DNA of 11,899 nt from Methanosarcinaceae archaeon (GTDB taxonomy: Archaea > Halobacteriota > Methanosarcinia > Methanosarcinales > Methanosarcinaceae). Position numbers and translations under genes: made by a program. The DNA is taken from assembly GCA_030655675.1 (NCBI GenBank), contig JAUSPM010000144.1:1-11899 (forward strand), given 5' to 3'. Every line of letters starts with the position of its first letter. Within the stretch, counting starts at the first letter, position 1. The notes beneath the pieces are model-generated. The model did not search any database and was not told the DNA's origin. It saw only the letters and a list, made by a program, of their open reading frames with translations. Positions 1 to 5,223 of the stretch are shown piece after piece.

Positions 1-81
1 CTGGATATTATTAAGCGCAATTCTGTCAGACTTGAACATTTGATTGATTCGATCTTGTATTTGAGTATTGAAAAGTCTTGA
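1..81 (+). pseudogene. 3' end of a histidine kinase dimerisation domain, cut by in-frame TGA
   Basis: Read from base 1, this frame gives LDIIKRNSVRLEHLIDSILYLSIEKS and then stops at TGA 79-81. The pattern (RLxxLIDxxLxLSxxES) is the second helix of a HisKA dimerisation domain. In typical kinases this helix is followed by Gly and then the strand that leads to the ATPase domain. The same frame continues after the stop into the ATPase domain at 85-549, so both parts were once one protein. A GGA-to-TGA change would explain the stop. The N-terminal part lies outside the window. The alternative is a sequencing error. Confidence is good that the two parts belong together and moderate that the stop is real. 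Confidence 0.7.
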
Positions 82-84
82 AGT

Positions 85-549
85 ATGAAATATATATTTA
101 AACCTCTCCAAATTACTGATGTGATCAATAAATCAATTTTGGATATGACTCCCCAGATAAAGGGTAATTCTCTAAAAATCAATAAGGATTTTTCTGATAA
201 TTTACCTCTAATTAAGGCAGATGAAAATCGAATTATGCAGGTTATGATCAATCTGATAGGTAATGCAATTAAATTTACACCATCCGGTGGAATTATGATC
301 TCGGTACATGATGATGGTCATTACCTGCATGTTGCGGTGAGTGACACCGGTGTTGGGGTTCCTAAAAAGATAATTAGTGATTTATTTGATCGATTCTATC
401 AGGGCGATGCTTCTACAAAGCGCAAATATGGGGGGACCGGTTTGGGTTTGCATATTAGCAAACTTATAGTTGAAGCACACAAAGGTAGTATATGGGCTGA
501 GAGTGAAGAAGGGGTTGGGACAACAATTCATTTTACGTTACCTAAGTGA
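85..549 (+). CDS. Histidine kinase HATPase_c domain, separated from its HisKA domain by a stop
   Basis: The 154-residue product holds a complete GHKL-type ATP-binding domain. The N box has Asn56 and Asn60 in MINLIGNAIKFTP, the G1 box is DTGVGVP at 87-93, the F box is LFDRFYQ at 100-106, and the G2 box is GGTGLGLHISK at 116-126. The ending IHFTLPK is normal for the family. The domain would bind ATP and phosphorylate a histidine that is not encoded in this piece. ATG 85 lies three bases after the TGA that ends the upstream HisKA fragment in the same frame, and no strong Shine-Dalgarno site precedes it. If it is translated, stop-restart coupling is the likely way. Otherwise it is the dead 3' half of a pseudogene. 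Methanosarcinales encode many hybrid and partial kinases, so a split kinase is possible. Confidence 0.75.
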   Translation: MKYIFKPLQITDVINKSILDMTPQIKGNSLKINKDFSDNLPLIKADENRIMQVMINLIGNAIKFTPSGGIMISVHDDGHYLHVAVSDTGVGVPKKIISDLFDRFYQGDASTKRKYGGTGLGLHISKLIVEAHKGSIWAESEEGVGTTIHFTLPK

Positions 550-754
550 GATTGAACTCATGCGTTTATGATTTGTTTTTGTTTAGCTGGTGCAGCGTTG
601 TTGTGCAGAGTGCTTAATGAATTCCTGATAAAAACGATTCTACAACCCGCGCATGCGCGGCGTTGCCCTGCATACACATCGAATATTCAATCGCTGCCGG
701 CGCATTCCACAATTTTTAATAGTATATATTTTATAAACATATATTTCGAGTTAA

Positions 755-771
755 TTCGACCGTAGGGATGA
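755..771 (+). other. Tandem G-A hairpin 1 of repeat copy 1
   Basis: TTCGACCGTAGGGATGA folds as a stem around the loop GTA. From the loop outwards the pairs are C-G, C-G, A-G mismatch, G-A mismatch, C-T mismatch, T-G and T-A, followed by two A-T pairs from the flanks. The aligned element in copy 2 (3430-3446) keeps the tandem G-A and swaps an inner C-G for G-C. Confidence 0.5.
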
Positions 772-786
772 TTTTTTTCGTTGTAT

Positions 787-803
787 ATAATCTATAGGAT
801 TAT
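787..803 (+). other. Stem-loop between the two G-A hairpins, copy 1
   Basis: ATAATC-TATAG-GATTAT is a perfect six-base-pair stem with a five-base loop. The same stem occurs in copy 2 at 3461-3477 with loop TATAA, so only a loop base differs. Confidence 0.55.
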
Positions 804-817
804 GTAGTTCAAGTTAA

Positions 818-834
818 TCCGAGTATATCGAGGA
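818..834 (+). other. Tandem G-A hairpin 2 of repeat copy 1
   Basis: TCCGAGTATATCGAGGA folds with pairs T-A, C-G, C-G, tandem G-A/A-G, G-C and a T-T closing mismatch around the loop ATA. The aligned element at 3492-3508 has G-C for the second pair and A-T for the sixth pair, both compensating changes. Confidence 0.55.
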
Positions 835-1022
835 TTTTCTTGTACACATTTTGCTGACGATTTCGATTATTCAATTTCGTATATATGGGACGCGCCGCCT
901 GGCGGCGGTCGCATTGTTTTTAGTTTCAGATAGAATCATCAGATTTGCTCAACTATCATACTATATTTATACAAGTACGATTATTTTAGTTTTGCGTGTT
1001 TATCTGTACGCCACAAACGTTT

Positions 1023-1030
1023 AAAAAAAA
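1023..1030 (-). terminator. T-run terminator of tRNA-Leu
   Basis: Eight T residues on the minus strand begin directly after the discriminator base of tRNA-Leu. A bare T-run is the usual archaeal terminator for stable RNAs. Confidence 0.65.
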
Positions 1031-1115
1031 TGCGAGGGGTGGGATTCGAACCCACGAAAACCTACGTTATTGGATCTTAAGTCCAACGCCTTTGACCTGG
1101 CTGGGCTACCCTCGC
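1031..1115 (-). tRNA. tRNA-Leu (anticodon TAA)
   Basis: On the minus strand the gene starts GCGAGGG and ends CCCTCGC plus discriminator A, a perfect seven-base-pair acceptor stem. The anticodon arm is TTGGA-CTTAAGA-TCCAA, so the anticodon is TAA and reads the Leu codon UUA. A long variable arm (about TAACGTAGGTTTTCGT) precedes the T arm GTGGG-TTCGAAT-CCCAC, as expected for a class II leucine tRNA. The total is 85 nt. The 3' CCA is not encoded: the next bases are a T-run, so CCA must be added by nucleotidyltransferase. A possible TATA element (TTTATAAT on the minus strand, near 1195) lies about 80 bases upstream, which would imply a leader. No intron is visible. Confidence 0.95.
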
Positions 1116-1316
1116 GCCTATTGTATAACTCATCATGCGCGGTTCGAGATTTCAAACTGAGCAGGACATACATAATTAAATTACTGTATTTAATTATAAA
1201 TACATTAATATTCATTTTTTCCAAACATTGCTATTTGTCAAAAGGCATCGATTACAATACACGATATGGTATAAAAAAATAATGCTAAAAAATGAATAGG
1301 GAGATGCAATTATGCA

Positions 1317-1331
1317 CAATCTGTTAGATTG
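1317..1331 (-). terminator. Possible hairpin terminator after the HNH gene
   Basis: CAATCT-GTT-AGATTG is a perfect six-base-pair hairpin 33 bases past the end of the HNH gene. Two T-runs on the minus strand follow within 60 bases (1287-1292 and 1273-1279). It could end the HNH transcript before tRNA-Leu. This is inferred from position and shape only. Confidence 0.35.
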
Positions 1332-1363
1332 AGATGCAACATTATAAAGTAGACGACATACTT

Positions 1364-1975
1364 TTATTGTTTTGTAGTCTTTTTCTTAGTCGCGACAGCA
1401 GGCTTTTTCTTAGTTGCAACAGCAGGCTTTTTCTTAGTTGCAACAGCAGGTTTTTTCTTAGTTGCAACAGCAGGTTTTTTCTTAGCCGCAACAGTAGTCT
1501 TTTTCTTAGCAATCGTTGTTATATCTTTTTCAGAAACTATTGTAGCAAGTTTTGAGATATATTGTTTCTTTGTTGGAGCTTTTCTATAAGTATTGAACAA
1601 ATCTTCTTCAACTGTACCTTTGACTTTAATATAATGTTTTTCAGCAAGGGATTTTAATTGACTAATATTAAGAGTTTCAAGTTTTTCTTTTAGACTTGTA
1701 GTTTTATCCTTAAATCCCTGTTTATTTAGAAAAACATCCCAACTATCATTATGTTGTAATTTATTGCAAGTATAACAAAGGCAAACACTATTTGCTAGAG
1801 TTGTGTTCCCTCCTTTTGACCACGCTTTTTTATGACCTGATACCATTTCCTCAAAACGGAGTTTTTTACCACATGCAGGGTTCTCACATTTATCTTTTGC
1901 ATTTCTGTAAAGAATTTGTTTATCCCTTATACCTAATGTTCTTTTTGAATCTCTATCATCATCAAACCAACTCAT
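1364..1975 (-). CDS. HNH endonuclease-like protein with SAP-like segment and lysine-rich repeat tail
   Basis: 203 residues in three parts. Residues 28-76 form an HNH/zinc-finger nuclease core: C30 and C35, then SGHKKAW with H48 as the likely catalytic base, GGNTTLANS (Asn57, Asn62), then C67 and C70 in CLCYTCN, and H75. The order C-x4-C...H...C-x2-C...H is that of small HNH nucleases related to McrA and 5-methylcytosine restriction enzymes. Residues about 103-147 (ISQLKSLAEKHYIKVKG...KKQYISKLATI) resemble a SAP/Rho-N DNA-binding helix pair. Residues 155-203 are five VATKKKPA-type octads, like the tail of histone H1, and probably hold the protein on DNA. It may cut or nick DNA, but its target is unknown. 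The start ATG at 1975 follows a weak GGTG. It stands alone between tRNA-Leu and a recombinase remnant, which suggests accessory origin. The HNH call is fairly sure; SAP is tentative. Confidence 0.82.
   Translation of the reverse strand: MSWFDDDRDSKRTLGIRDKQILYRNAKDKCENPACGKKLRFEEMVSGHKKAWSKGGNTTLANSVCLCYTCNKLQHNDSWDVFLNKQGFKDKTTSLKEKLETLNISQLKSLAEKHYIKVKGTVEEDLFNTYRKAPTKKQYISKLATIVSEKDITTIAKKKTTVAAKKKPAVATKKKPAVATKKKPAVATKKKPAVATKKKTTKQ
1367..1513 (-). repeat. 24-bp tandem repeats coding for VATKKKPA octads
   Basis: The 3' end of the HNH gene has nearly identical 24-base units, each coding for eight residues rich in Lys, Ala and Val. On the plus strand the shared core is GCAACAGCAGGYTTTTTCTT. 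Unit length is a multiple of three, so gain or loss of units would change tail length but not frame. Confidence 0.85.
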
Positions 1976-2102
1976 AATAACACCGATTATAAATATTAAT
2001 TACTTTGTTAAAAGTGTTTCTATATTGACAAATTAATTCTTTTAGATAAATTAAGGGTATTTTAGTTCGGTAATTGTATTTTAAAAATATGATATTTTCA
2101 TA

Positions 2103-2206
2103 TTACCCCCGCTCTACAATAGCCGTATGCTTACCCTCATACCGCTCCCCTTTATACACCAGTTCCCCATAATATGCCATCTCAATATGATCCAAACAGC
2201 CCCTCT
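2103..2206 (-). pseudogene. Fragment resembling a serine recombinase (recombinase domain)
   Basis: On the minus strand, ATG at 2180 opens the reading MAYYGELVYKGERYEGKHTA followed by IVERG and a stop at 2103-2105. The pattern Y-x-G-x(2)-x-Y-x-G-x-x-Y-x-G-K-H-x-x-I-V is familiar from the Recombinase domain (PF07508) of large serine recombinases, where it is usually followed by a Leu/Phe-rich helix. Here it stops after ERG. Upstream the frame is closed by TAG just beyond 2206. So about 33 codons of a once larger gene remain, with no catalytic N-terminal domain nearby. It overlaps the extended upstream frame of the plus-strand hydrolase gene, which favours the later start for that gene. The match is from memory and short, so confidence is limited. 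Confidence 0.4.
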
Positions 2207-2320
2207 ACTCAATTCTATTTCCATGACGCTTTTTATCTGGATGGCTGGTGGTTTTTGCGGTACTTCACCTATCCGGGCAAGTTGAAAAACTTAAATTACT
2301 ATTGGGGACAATGGAAAATC

Positions 2321-3124
2321 ATGAAAATAACATTCCTCGGAACCGGTGTTGCAATTCCGCAACCTGGCAGGGTGCAGTCAGGCATGATAATTGAGATTGA
2401 CTCAAAGCCGATCCTGTTCGACTGTGGCGGCGGCGTATTGAACCGTATATTCGAAAGCAGTTACAACCACACAGACATTGATACAATCGTGCTCTCTCAT
2501 CTGCATCTCGACCATGTGGCAGATGTTCTGTGCCTCATCAAAGCCAACTGGCTCTGCGACAAGACCGATGTCACAATATATGGGCCGAAAGGTACCCAGC
2601 AGTGGATATCAAGTCTGTTTGAGGTTTATGGTTACATGCAGGGCAAAGTGGACATCAATGTAATAGAGGTCGCCGCCGGTGAAGTGTTCGCGCCGGATGG
2701 TGTCAATTGTGAGATCACCTGTGCATCAGGTGTGCACAGTGTGCCTTCACTTGGTTACAGGATCGAGTCTGGCGGCGCAACAGTTGTGTATTCAGGGGAC
2801 ACGGAACCATGTGATACTATCATGGGTTTGTGTGGTGTCGATGGTGTCGATGGTGTCGGTGGTGTCGGTGGTGTCGGTGGTGTCGATGTCCTGGTACATG
2901 AATGCTCATTCCCGATCGGATTCGAGGTTACAAATCACACCACGCCTGATATGCTGGCTAGCTATATTGGGGAGCACTGTCGGGAGATCAATGTCAACAG
3001 GCTCTATTTGACGCATCTATATCCTCACATGCAGGGGCATGAAAGGGAATCGGTTGAATTTCTACAACAGTACTTCAAAGGGGGGGCGCGAGTTGCCTTT
3101 GATCTGCTGGAGATCGAAGTGTGA
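2321..3124 (+). CDS. RNase Z-like metallo-beta-lactamase-fold hydrolase
   Basis: Starting at ATG 2321 the protein has 267 residues. It opens with MKITFLGTGVAIPQPGR, the normal N-terminal strand of the RNase Z/ELAC group. Metal ligands are visible: HLHLDH at 60-65, H139 in GVHSVPSLGYR, D160 in SGDTEP, H193-E194 in LVHECSF, H206 and H232 in LTHLYPH. RNase Z enzymes cut tRNA precursors at the 3' end. Relatives in the same fold act on other phosphoesters, and no clear exosite arm is visible, so tRNA processing is possible but unproven. The frame stays open upstream to ATG 2174, but those 49 residues look unlike the family and overlap a recombinase remnant. A TTAAATTA box at 2290-2297 would put transcription near 2319, giving an almost leaderless mRNA. 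Residues 172-189 are an odd Gly-Val repeat. Base composition is richer in G and C than in neighbouring genes. Confidence 0.85.
   Translation: MKITFLGTGVAIPQPGRVQSGMIIEIDSKPILFDCGGGVLNRIFESSYNHTDIDTIVLSHLHLDHVADVLCLIKANWLCDKTDVTIYGPKGTQQWISSLFEVYGYMQGKVDINVIEVAAGEVFAPDGVNCEITCASGVHSVPSLGYRIESGGATVVYSGDTEPCDTIMGLCGVDGVDGVGGVGGVGGVDVLVHECSFPIGFEVTNHTTPDMLASYIGEHCREINVNRLYLTHLYPHMQGHERESVEFLQQYFKGGARVAFDLLEIEV
2834..2887 (+). repeat. Six 9-bp tandem repeats inside the metallo-hydrolase gene
   Basis: Six in-phase copies of GGTGTCGAT or GGTGTCGGT encode the stretch (GVD)2-(GVG)3-GVD, residues 172-189. They lie between the SGDTEP motif and the LVHECSF motif, where relatives have a short helix and loop. 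This looks like an expansion by replication slippage. A nine-base unit keeps the reading frame whatever the copy number. Confidence 0.9.
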
Positions 3125-3168
3125 AATGAAAAATGGGAATCGAATTGGTCAAGTTTACTCTGGGTAAA

Positions 3169-3184
3169 TCGAGTATCAGCGAGA
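3169..3184 (+). other. Tandem G-A hairpin after the metallo-hydrolase gene
   Basis: TCGAGT-ATCA-GCGAGA folds with pairs T-A, C-G, tandem G-A/A-G, G-C and T-G around the loop ATCA. It has the same layout as the hairpins in repeat copies 1 and 2 but lies 45 bases past the stop of the hydrolase gene, outside the aligned repeat. Confidence 0.35.
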
Positions 3185-3207
3185 ATTTAATTGGTGGGGG
3201 AGGAAGG

Positions 3208-3222
3208 CGCCGCCTGGCGGCG
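3208..3222. repeat. GC-rich palindrome CGCCGCCTGGCGGCG
   Basis: This 15-base sequence is identical to 893-907 in repeat copy 1. A related palindrome (TGCCGCAGGCGGCA, 6613-6626) lies in copy 3. Here it precedes repeat copy 2 instead of lying near its end; copy 2 keeps only a right-arm trace (GCGGGCGGTCGCATTG) at the expected place. It could form a stable stem-loop. Confidence 0.7.
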
Positions 3223-3429
3223 GATTGGTCATTTGGTGTTAAAGCAATTGTTTTTGTTTAACTGGTGCAGCGTTGTTGTGCAGAGTGTTCAATGGGTGCA
3301 TGATAAAAACGATTCTAAAACCCGCGCATGCGCGGCGTTGCCCTACATACACATAGAGTTTTCAATTGCTTCCAGCGCATTCCACCGTTTTTTTGTAGTT
3401 ATGTTTTATAAACATATAGTTCGAGTAAA

Positions 3430-3446
3430 TCTGAGTGTAGCGAGGA
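3430..3446 (+). other. Tandem G-A hairpin 1 of repeat copy 2
   Basis: TCTGAGTGTAGCGAGGA pairs as T-A, C-G, T-G, tandem G-A/A-G, G-C, T-G around the loop GTA. Compared with 755-771, the sixth pair changes from C-G to G-C while the mismatched G-A pair stays. Confidence 0.55.
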
Positions 3447-3491
3447 ATTTCTCGTTGTATATAATCTATAAGATTATGTAGTCCAAGTCAA

Positions 3492-3508
3492 TGCGAACGA
3501 AGTGAGCA
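3492..3508 (+). other. Tandem G-A hairpin 2 of repeat copy 2
   Basis: TGCGAACGAAGTGAGCA pairs as T-A, G-C, C-G, tandem G-A/A-G, A-T, C-G around the loop GAA, and two flanking A-T pairs extend the stem. Compared with 818-834, the second pair changes from C-G to G-C and the sixth from G-C to A-T. Confidence 0.6.
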
Positions 3509-3630
3509 TTTTCTTGTGCGGGCGGTCGCATTGTTTTTAGTTTCAAATCGAACCATTTCATTTGCACAGTCATTTTAAAATAGCTATACAAATACAAGTA
3601 ATTTTACAAATGTGGTTTAAAATATATCTC

Positions 3631-3637
3631 AAAAAAA
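3631..3637 (-). terminator. T-run terminator of tRNA-Gln
   Basis: Seven T residues on the minus strand start six bases after the encoded CCA of tRNA-Gln. Confidence 0.6.
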
Positions 3638-3642
3638 TGATT

Positions 3643-3718
3643 TGGTAGCCCGGTACGGATTCGAACCGTAGTTGCAGGATCCAGAGTCCCGCATGATTGA
3701 CCACTACACTACCGGGCT
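3643..3718 (-). tRNA. tRNA-Gln (anticodon CTG), CCA encoded
   Basis: On the minus strand the acceptor stem AGCCCGG pairs fully with CCGGGCT, followed by discriminator A and then CCA (3643-3645). The anticodon arm is CGGGA-CTCTGGA-TCCTG, with T33 followed by CTG, which reads the Gln codon CAG. The T arm is TACGG-TTCGAAT-CCGTA. The mature body is 73 nt. The CCA differs from tRNA-Leu in this window, where it is not encoded. A candidate TATA element (ATTAATATGC on the minus strand, 3751-3760) would place transcription near 3728, with a leader of about ten bases. Glu (CTC) was considered and rejected because position 33 must be T. Confidence 0.95.
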
Positions 3719-3784
3719 GCTACGAATGCATCACCTTAATTGAAAAAGTAGCATATTAATCCATCGGTTGATGCGTAATAATCG

Positions 3785-4186
3785 TTACAGGTTGTCAGGA
3801 TTTTCTTCCAATACAACAGACCACCACCATTTTGCCATGTCTATGAGGTCTTTACTGAACTGGCCTGATAGCCGGTATTCTCGGTTTTTGTTACTGATCA
3901 GTCCTGCGCCCAGAAGTTTATTTCGCATTGAATAGAAAGACGCGCGTCCGATGTCGAGTTCTTTAAGGATTGACTCCCATTCATTTGTCTTGATCGGATT
4001 GCCTATTTTCTGTCGATCTTCAACCATCGTAAGAAATTTCTGTCCACGTACGGCAGTTGTGTCTTCCTGGAACAATCGGCGCATAAAACTGTAAAAAGGG
4101 TCTTTGGAGTGCGTAATGCGTGCATTTGCATCGGAACGTATTACAATAGTAGTAGCAGTTCTAGGTGCATCCTTAACAAGTGCCAT
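3785..4186 (-). CDS. Winged-helix DNA-binding protein, second gene of the DUF2551 operon
   Basis: 133 residues. Residues about 69-93 (EWESILKELDIGRASFYSMRNKLLGAG) form a helix-turn-helix with the turn at DIGRAS. Residues 95-108 (GLISNKNREYRL) are a beta wing of the kind seen in winged-helix regulators. The C-terminal helix is Trp-rich (MAKWWWSVVLEE, 117-128) and may mediate dimers. The N-terminal 30 residues look flexible, and no ligand-binding domain is visible. The gene begins 23 bases after the DUF2551 gene in the same direction, so the two are probably one transcript. GAG bases 5-7 nt before the ATG give a weak ribosome site. I do not recognise a named family; its role as a transcription regulator is inferred from the fold. 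Confidence 0.7.
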   Translation of the reverse strand: MALVKDAPRTATTIVIRSDANARITHSKDPFYSFMRRLFQEDTTAVRGQKFLTMVEDRQKIGNPIKTNEWESILKELDIGRASFYSMRNKLLGAGLISNKNREYRLSGQFSKDLIDMAKWWWSVVLEENPDNL

Positions 4187-4209
4187 TTATCTCGAACTCG
4201 TGGCAATAA

Positions 4210-4533
4210 TCAGATAGCAATGGCTGTGGATCTGGAGTTGAGTGCCGCTTTGATCATATCGACATAATCTTCTCTTATGGAATATACGATTGGTGTCTTG
4301 TATGATTCCTTATGTGCTCTTAGTATTCCAAGTTTAGAATGGATGTATCCAATCATCGATGCTACTGCACTTCGACTAATATCCCGTTTTTTTGCAAGGG
4401 TTTCATAGATGGTGTCAACTGTAGCCTCTTTAAGTTTCAAAAAAACAGATAGAATTTGACTACGAACTCCATTTGCATCCAGTTCGATGAACTTTTCTAA
4501 ACGTTGTTTTATTTTAGATCGGATGGAACTCAT
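4210..4533 (-). CDS. DUF2551 family protein (winged-helix-like)
   Basis: 107 residues. The sequence opens MSSIRSKIKQRLEKFIELDANGVRSQIL and continues TVDTIYETLAKKRDISRSAVASMIGYIHSKLGILRAHKESYKTPIVYSI. This layout, with an N-terminal basic helix, a helix-turn-helix around residues 37-64 and a closing strand pair (residues 68-86), matches my memory of DUF2551, an uncharacterised family found mainly in Methanosarcinales. The helix-turn-helix suggests nucleic-acid binding. The start is well supported: GGGAGG at 4541-4546 sits seven bases before the ATG, and TATATATA at 4576-4583 would start transcription near 4552-4555. It leads a two-gene operon with the winged-helix gene. The target genes and any effector are unknown. 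Confidence 0.75.
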   Translation of the reverse strand: MSSIRSKIKQRLEKFIELDANGVRSQILSVFLKLKEATVDTIYETLAKKRDISRSAVASMIGYIHSKLGILRAHKESYKTPIVYSIREDYVDMIKAALNSRSTAIAI

Positions 4534-4540
4534 GAGTATG

Positions 4541-4583
4541 CCTCCCTAATTCAATCTCTAATTTGTTCAAAGAAGTATATATA
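4541..4583 (-). promoter_or_regulatory. Promoter and ribosome site of the DUF2551 operon
   Basis: On the minus strand the TATA box TATATATA lies at 4583-4576. The Shine-Dalgarno GGGAGG lies at 4546-4541, seven bases before ATG 4533. Transcription should begin about 25 bases after the box, giving an untranslated leader of about 20 nt. Confidence 0.6.
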
Positions 4584-4658
4584 GATTTGTAAAATAATTA
4601 TTGATGATGACATATATGCAATATTATTTTTAATCCTCACTTTTTAAATTCACTATGC

Positions 4659-4688
4659 CACAATTTCACATAACAATTGTGATATATT
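4659..4688 (+). promoter_or_regulatory. Inverted repeat next to a TATA box, before the zinc-ribbon gene
   Basis: CACAATT (4659-4665) and AATTGTG (4675-4681) form a seven-base inverted repeat with a nine-base spacer. The TATA-like ATATATT follows at 4682-4688, so the repeat covers the BRE position. Transcription would begin near 4710. A dimeric regulator bound here would block or recruit TFB/TBP. This is inferred from symmetry and position. Confidence 0.45.
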
Positions 4689-4725
4689 GAAAGGCATATT
4701 GTATCTATACAAATGGGTGAACTAT

Positions 4726-5223
4726 ATGATATATGGATATGATCTGAAAAATAATATTTTGTACATGGATGAATATCAAGTCCCTGCATACGATATTGAA
4801 ACAAATGAAATGGGGGTTTGTAGTGCATGTGGTGCAAGTTTGTTGAGTATCAGTTATCACTCATTTGATGACAAATTGATAATTGTAGATACATGTCCTG
4901 GTTGTAATTCGATCTATGCACATGTCTATAATACTGATTGGACCTGGTTGGATGAGATTGTTATTTCTCATTTTTTTTCTGAAAATAATCAAGGGGGGGA
5001 TGGTGGCAGTGGCATTATAAAAGAAAGGGTGGGTGCCAGTGTAAGTTTCCAATTATTAAATAGCATTCCAATGAAACAATTGCAAACAATATTCTCTCCT
5101 GCAGAGATCAATGCTATGTTTGCTCGTGCAAAAGGTGATGAATGCATACGTCAGTATCTATATAATGCACGTAAAAAATATGGCACTTTTGATGATGTTT
5201 TTGGAATAACTATTAATGTATGA
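4726..5223 (+). CDS. Zinc-ribbon protein of unknown function
   Basis: Taken from ATG 4726, the protein has 165 residues. This start has the Shine-Dalgarno GGGTGA at 4715-4720, five bases away. A further upstream TTG at 4687 would overlap the TATA box and is rejected. Two CxxC knuckles, C32-x2-C35 (CSAC) and C57-x2-C60 (CPGC), build a zinc ribbon inside a beta-rich region. A Gly-rich linker follows (about 88-96, GGDGGSG), coded partly by a run of seven G at 4993-4999 that could slip. The C-terminal part (about 116-155, MKQLQTIFSPAEINAMFARAKGDE...) is helical and might bind a partner. No transmembrane segment or signal peptide is seen. The gene stands alone between the DUF2551 operon (divergent) and an AT-rich region. 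I do not recognise the family. Confidence 0.7.
   Translation: MIYGYDLKNNILYMDEYQVPAYDIETNEMGVCSACGASLLSISYHSFDDKLIIVDTCPGCNSIYAHVYNTDWTWLDEIVISHFFSENNQGGDGGSGIIKERVGASVSFQLLNSIPMKQLQTIFSPAEINAMFARAKGDECIRQYLYNARKKYGTFDDVFGITINV

Larger units (their letters stand above)
575..950 (+). repeat. Intergenic repeat family, copy 1 (3' of tRNA-Leu)
   Basis: This non-coding stretch matches 3250-3567 in the same orientation. The match runs in step from 575 to about 835 with a single one-base gap. Copy 2 then lacks about 60 bp before both end in TCGCATTGTTTTTAGTTTCA. Landmarks are a perfect GC-rich palindrome CCGCGCATGCGCGG at 647-660, a tandem G-A hairpin at 755-771, a stem-loop ATAATC/GATTAT at 787-803, a second G-A hairpin at 818-834, and the palindrome CGCCGCCTGGCGGCG at 893-907. 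It ends about 80 bp from the 3' end of the tRNA-Leu gene. An open frame over its first part (568-765) is not kept in copies 2 and 3, so I read it as non-coding. Confidence 0.85.
3250..3567 (+). repeat. Intergenic repeat family, copy 2 (3' of tRNA-Gln)
   Basis: Same orientation as copy 1. Bases 3250-3425 align with 575-750 without any gap, and the rest with a one-base gap until about 3513, after which about 60 bp of copy 1 are missing. It keeps the palindrome CCGCGCATGCGCGG (3322-3335), G-A hairpin 1 (3430-3446), stem-loop 3461-3477 and G-A hairpin 2 (3492-3508). A stop codon interrupts the frame that is open in copy 1, so protein coding is not conserved. It ends about 80 bp from the 3' end of tRNA-Gln, almost the same distance as copy 1 from tRNA-Leu. 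Confidence 0.85.

Noticed and set aside
79..81. Selenocysteine or glycine recoding of TGA
   Set aside because: No SECIS-like element was seen, selenocysteine is not expected at this position, and archaea of this kind are not known to recode TGA as Gly. A stop or error is simpler.
568..765. 65-codon ORF over repeat copy 1
   Set aside because: The matching frame in copy 2 contains a stop and many replacements, and copy 3 has stops, so it is not conserved as protein.
1334..1555. 73-codon plus-strand ORF rich in FLSCNSR repeats
   Set aside because: It is the reverse of the 24-bp repeats coding for the VATKKKPA tail of the HNH protein.
2174..2320. N-terminal extension of the metallo-hydrolase
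   Set aside because: The 49 extra residues look unlike the family, whose N-terminus (MKITFLGTG) starts at 2321. They overlap a probable recombinase remnant on the other strand.
3643..3718. tRNA-Glu (CTC) reading of the tRNA gene
   Set aside because: It would shift the seven-base loop by one and put C instead of T at position 33. The CTG reading keeps a proper stem and T33.
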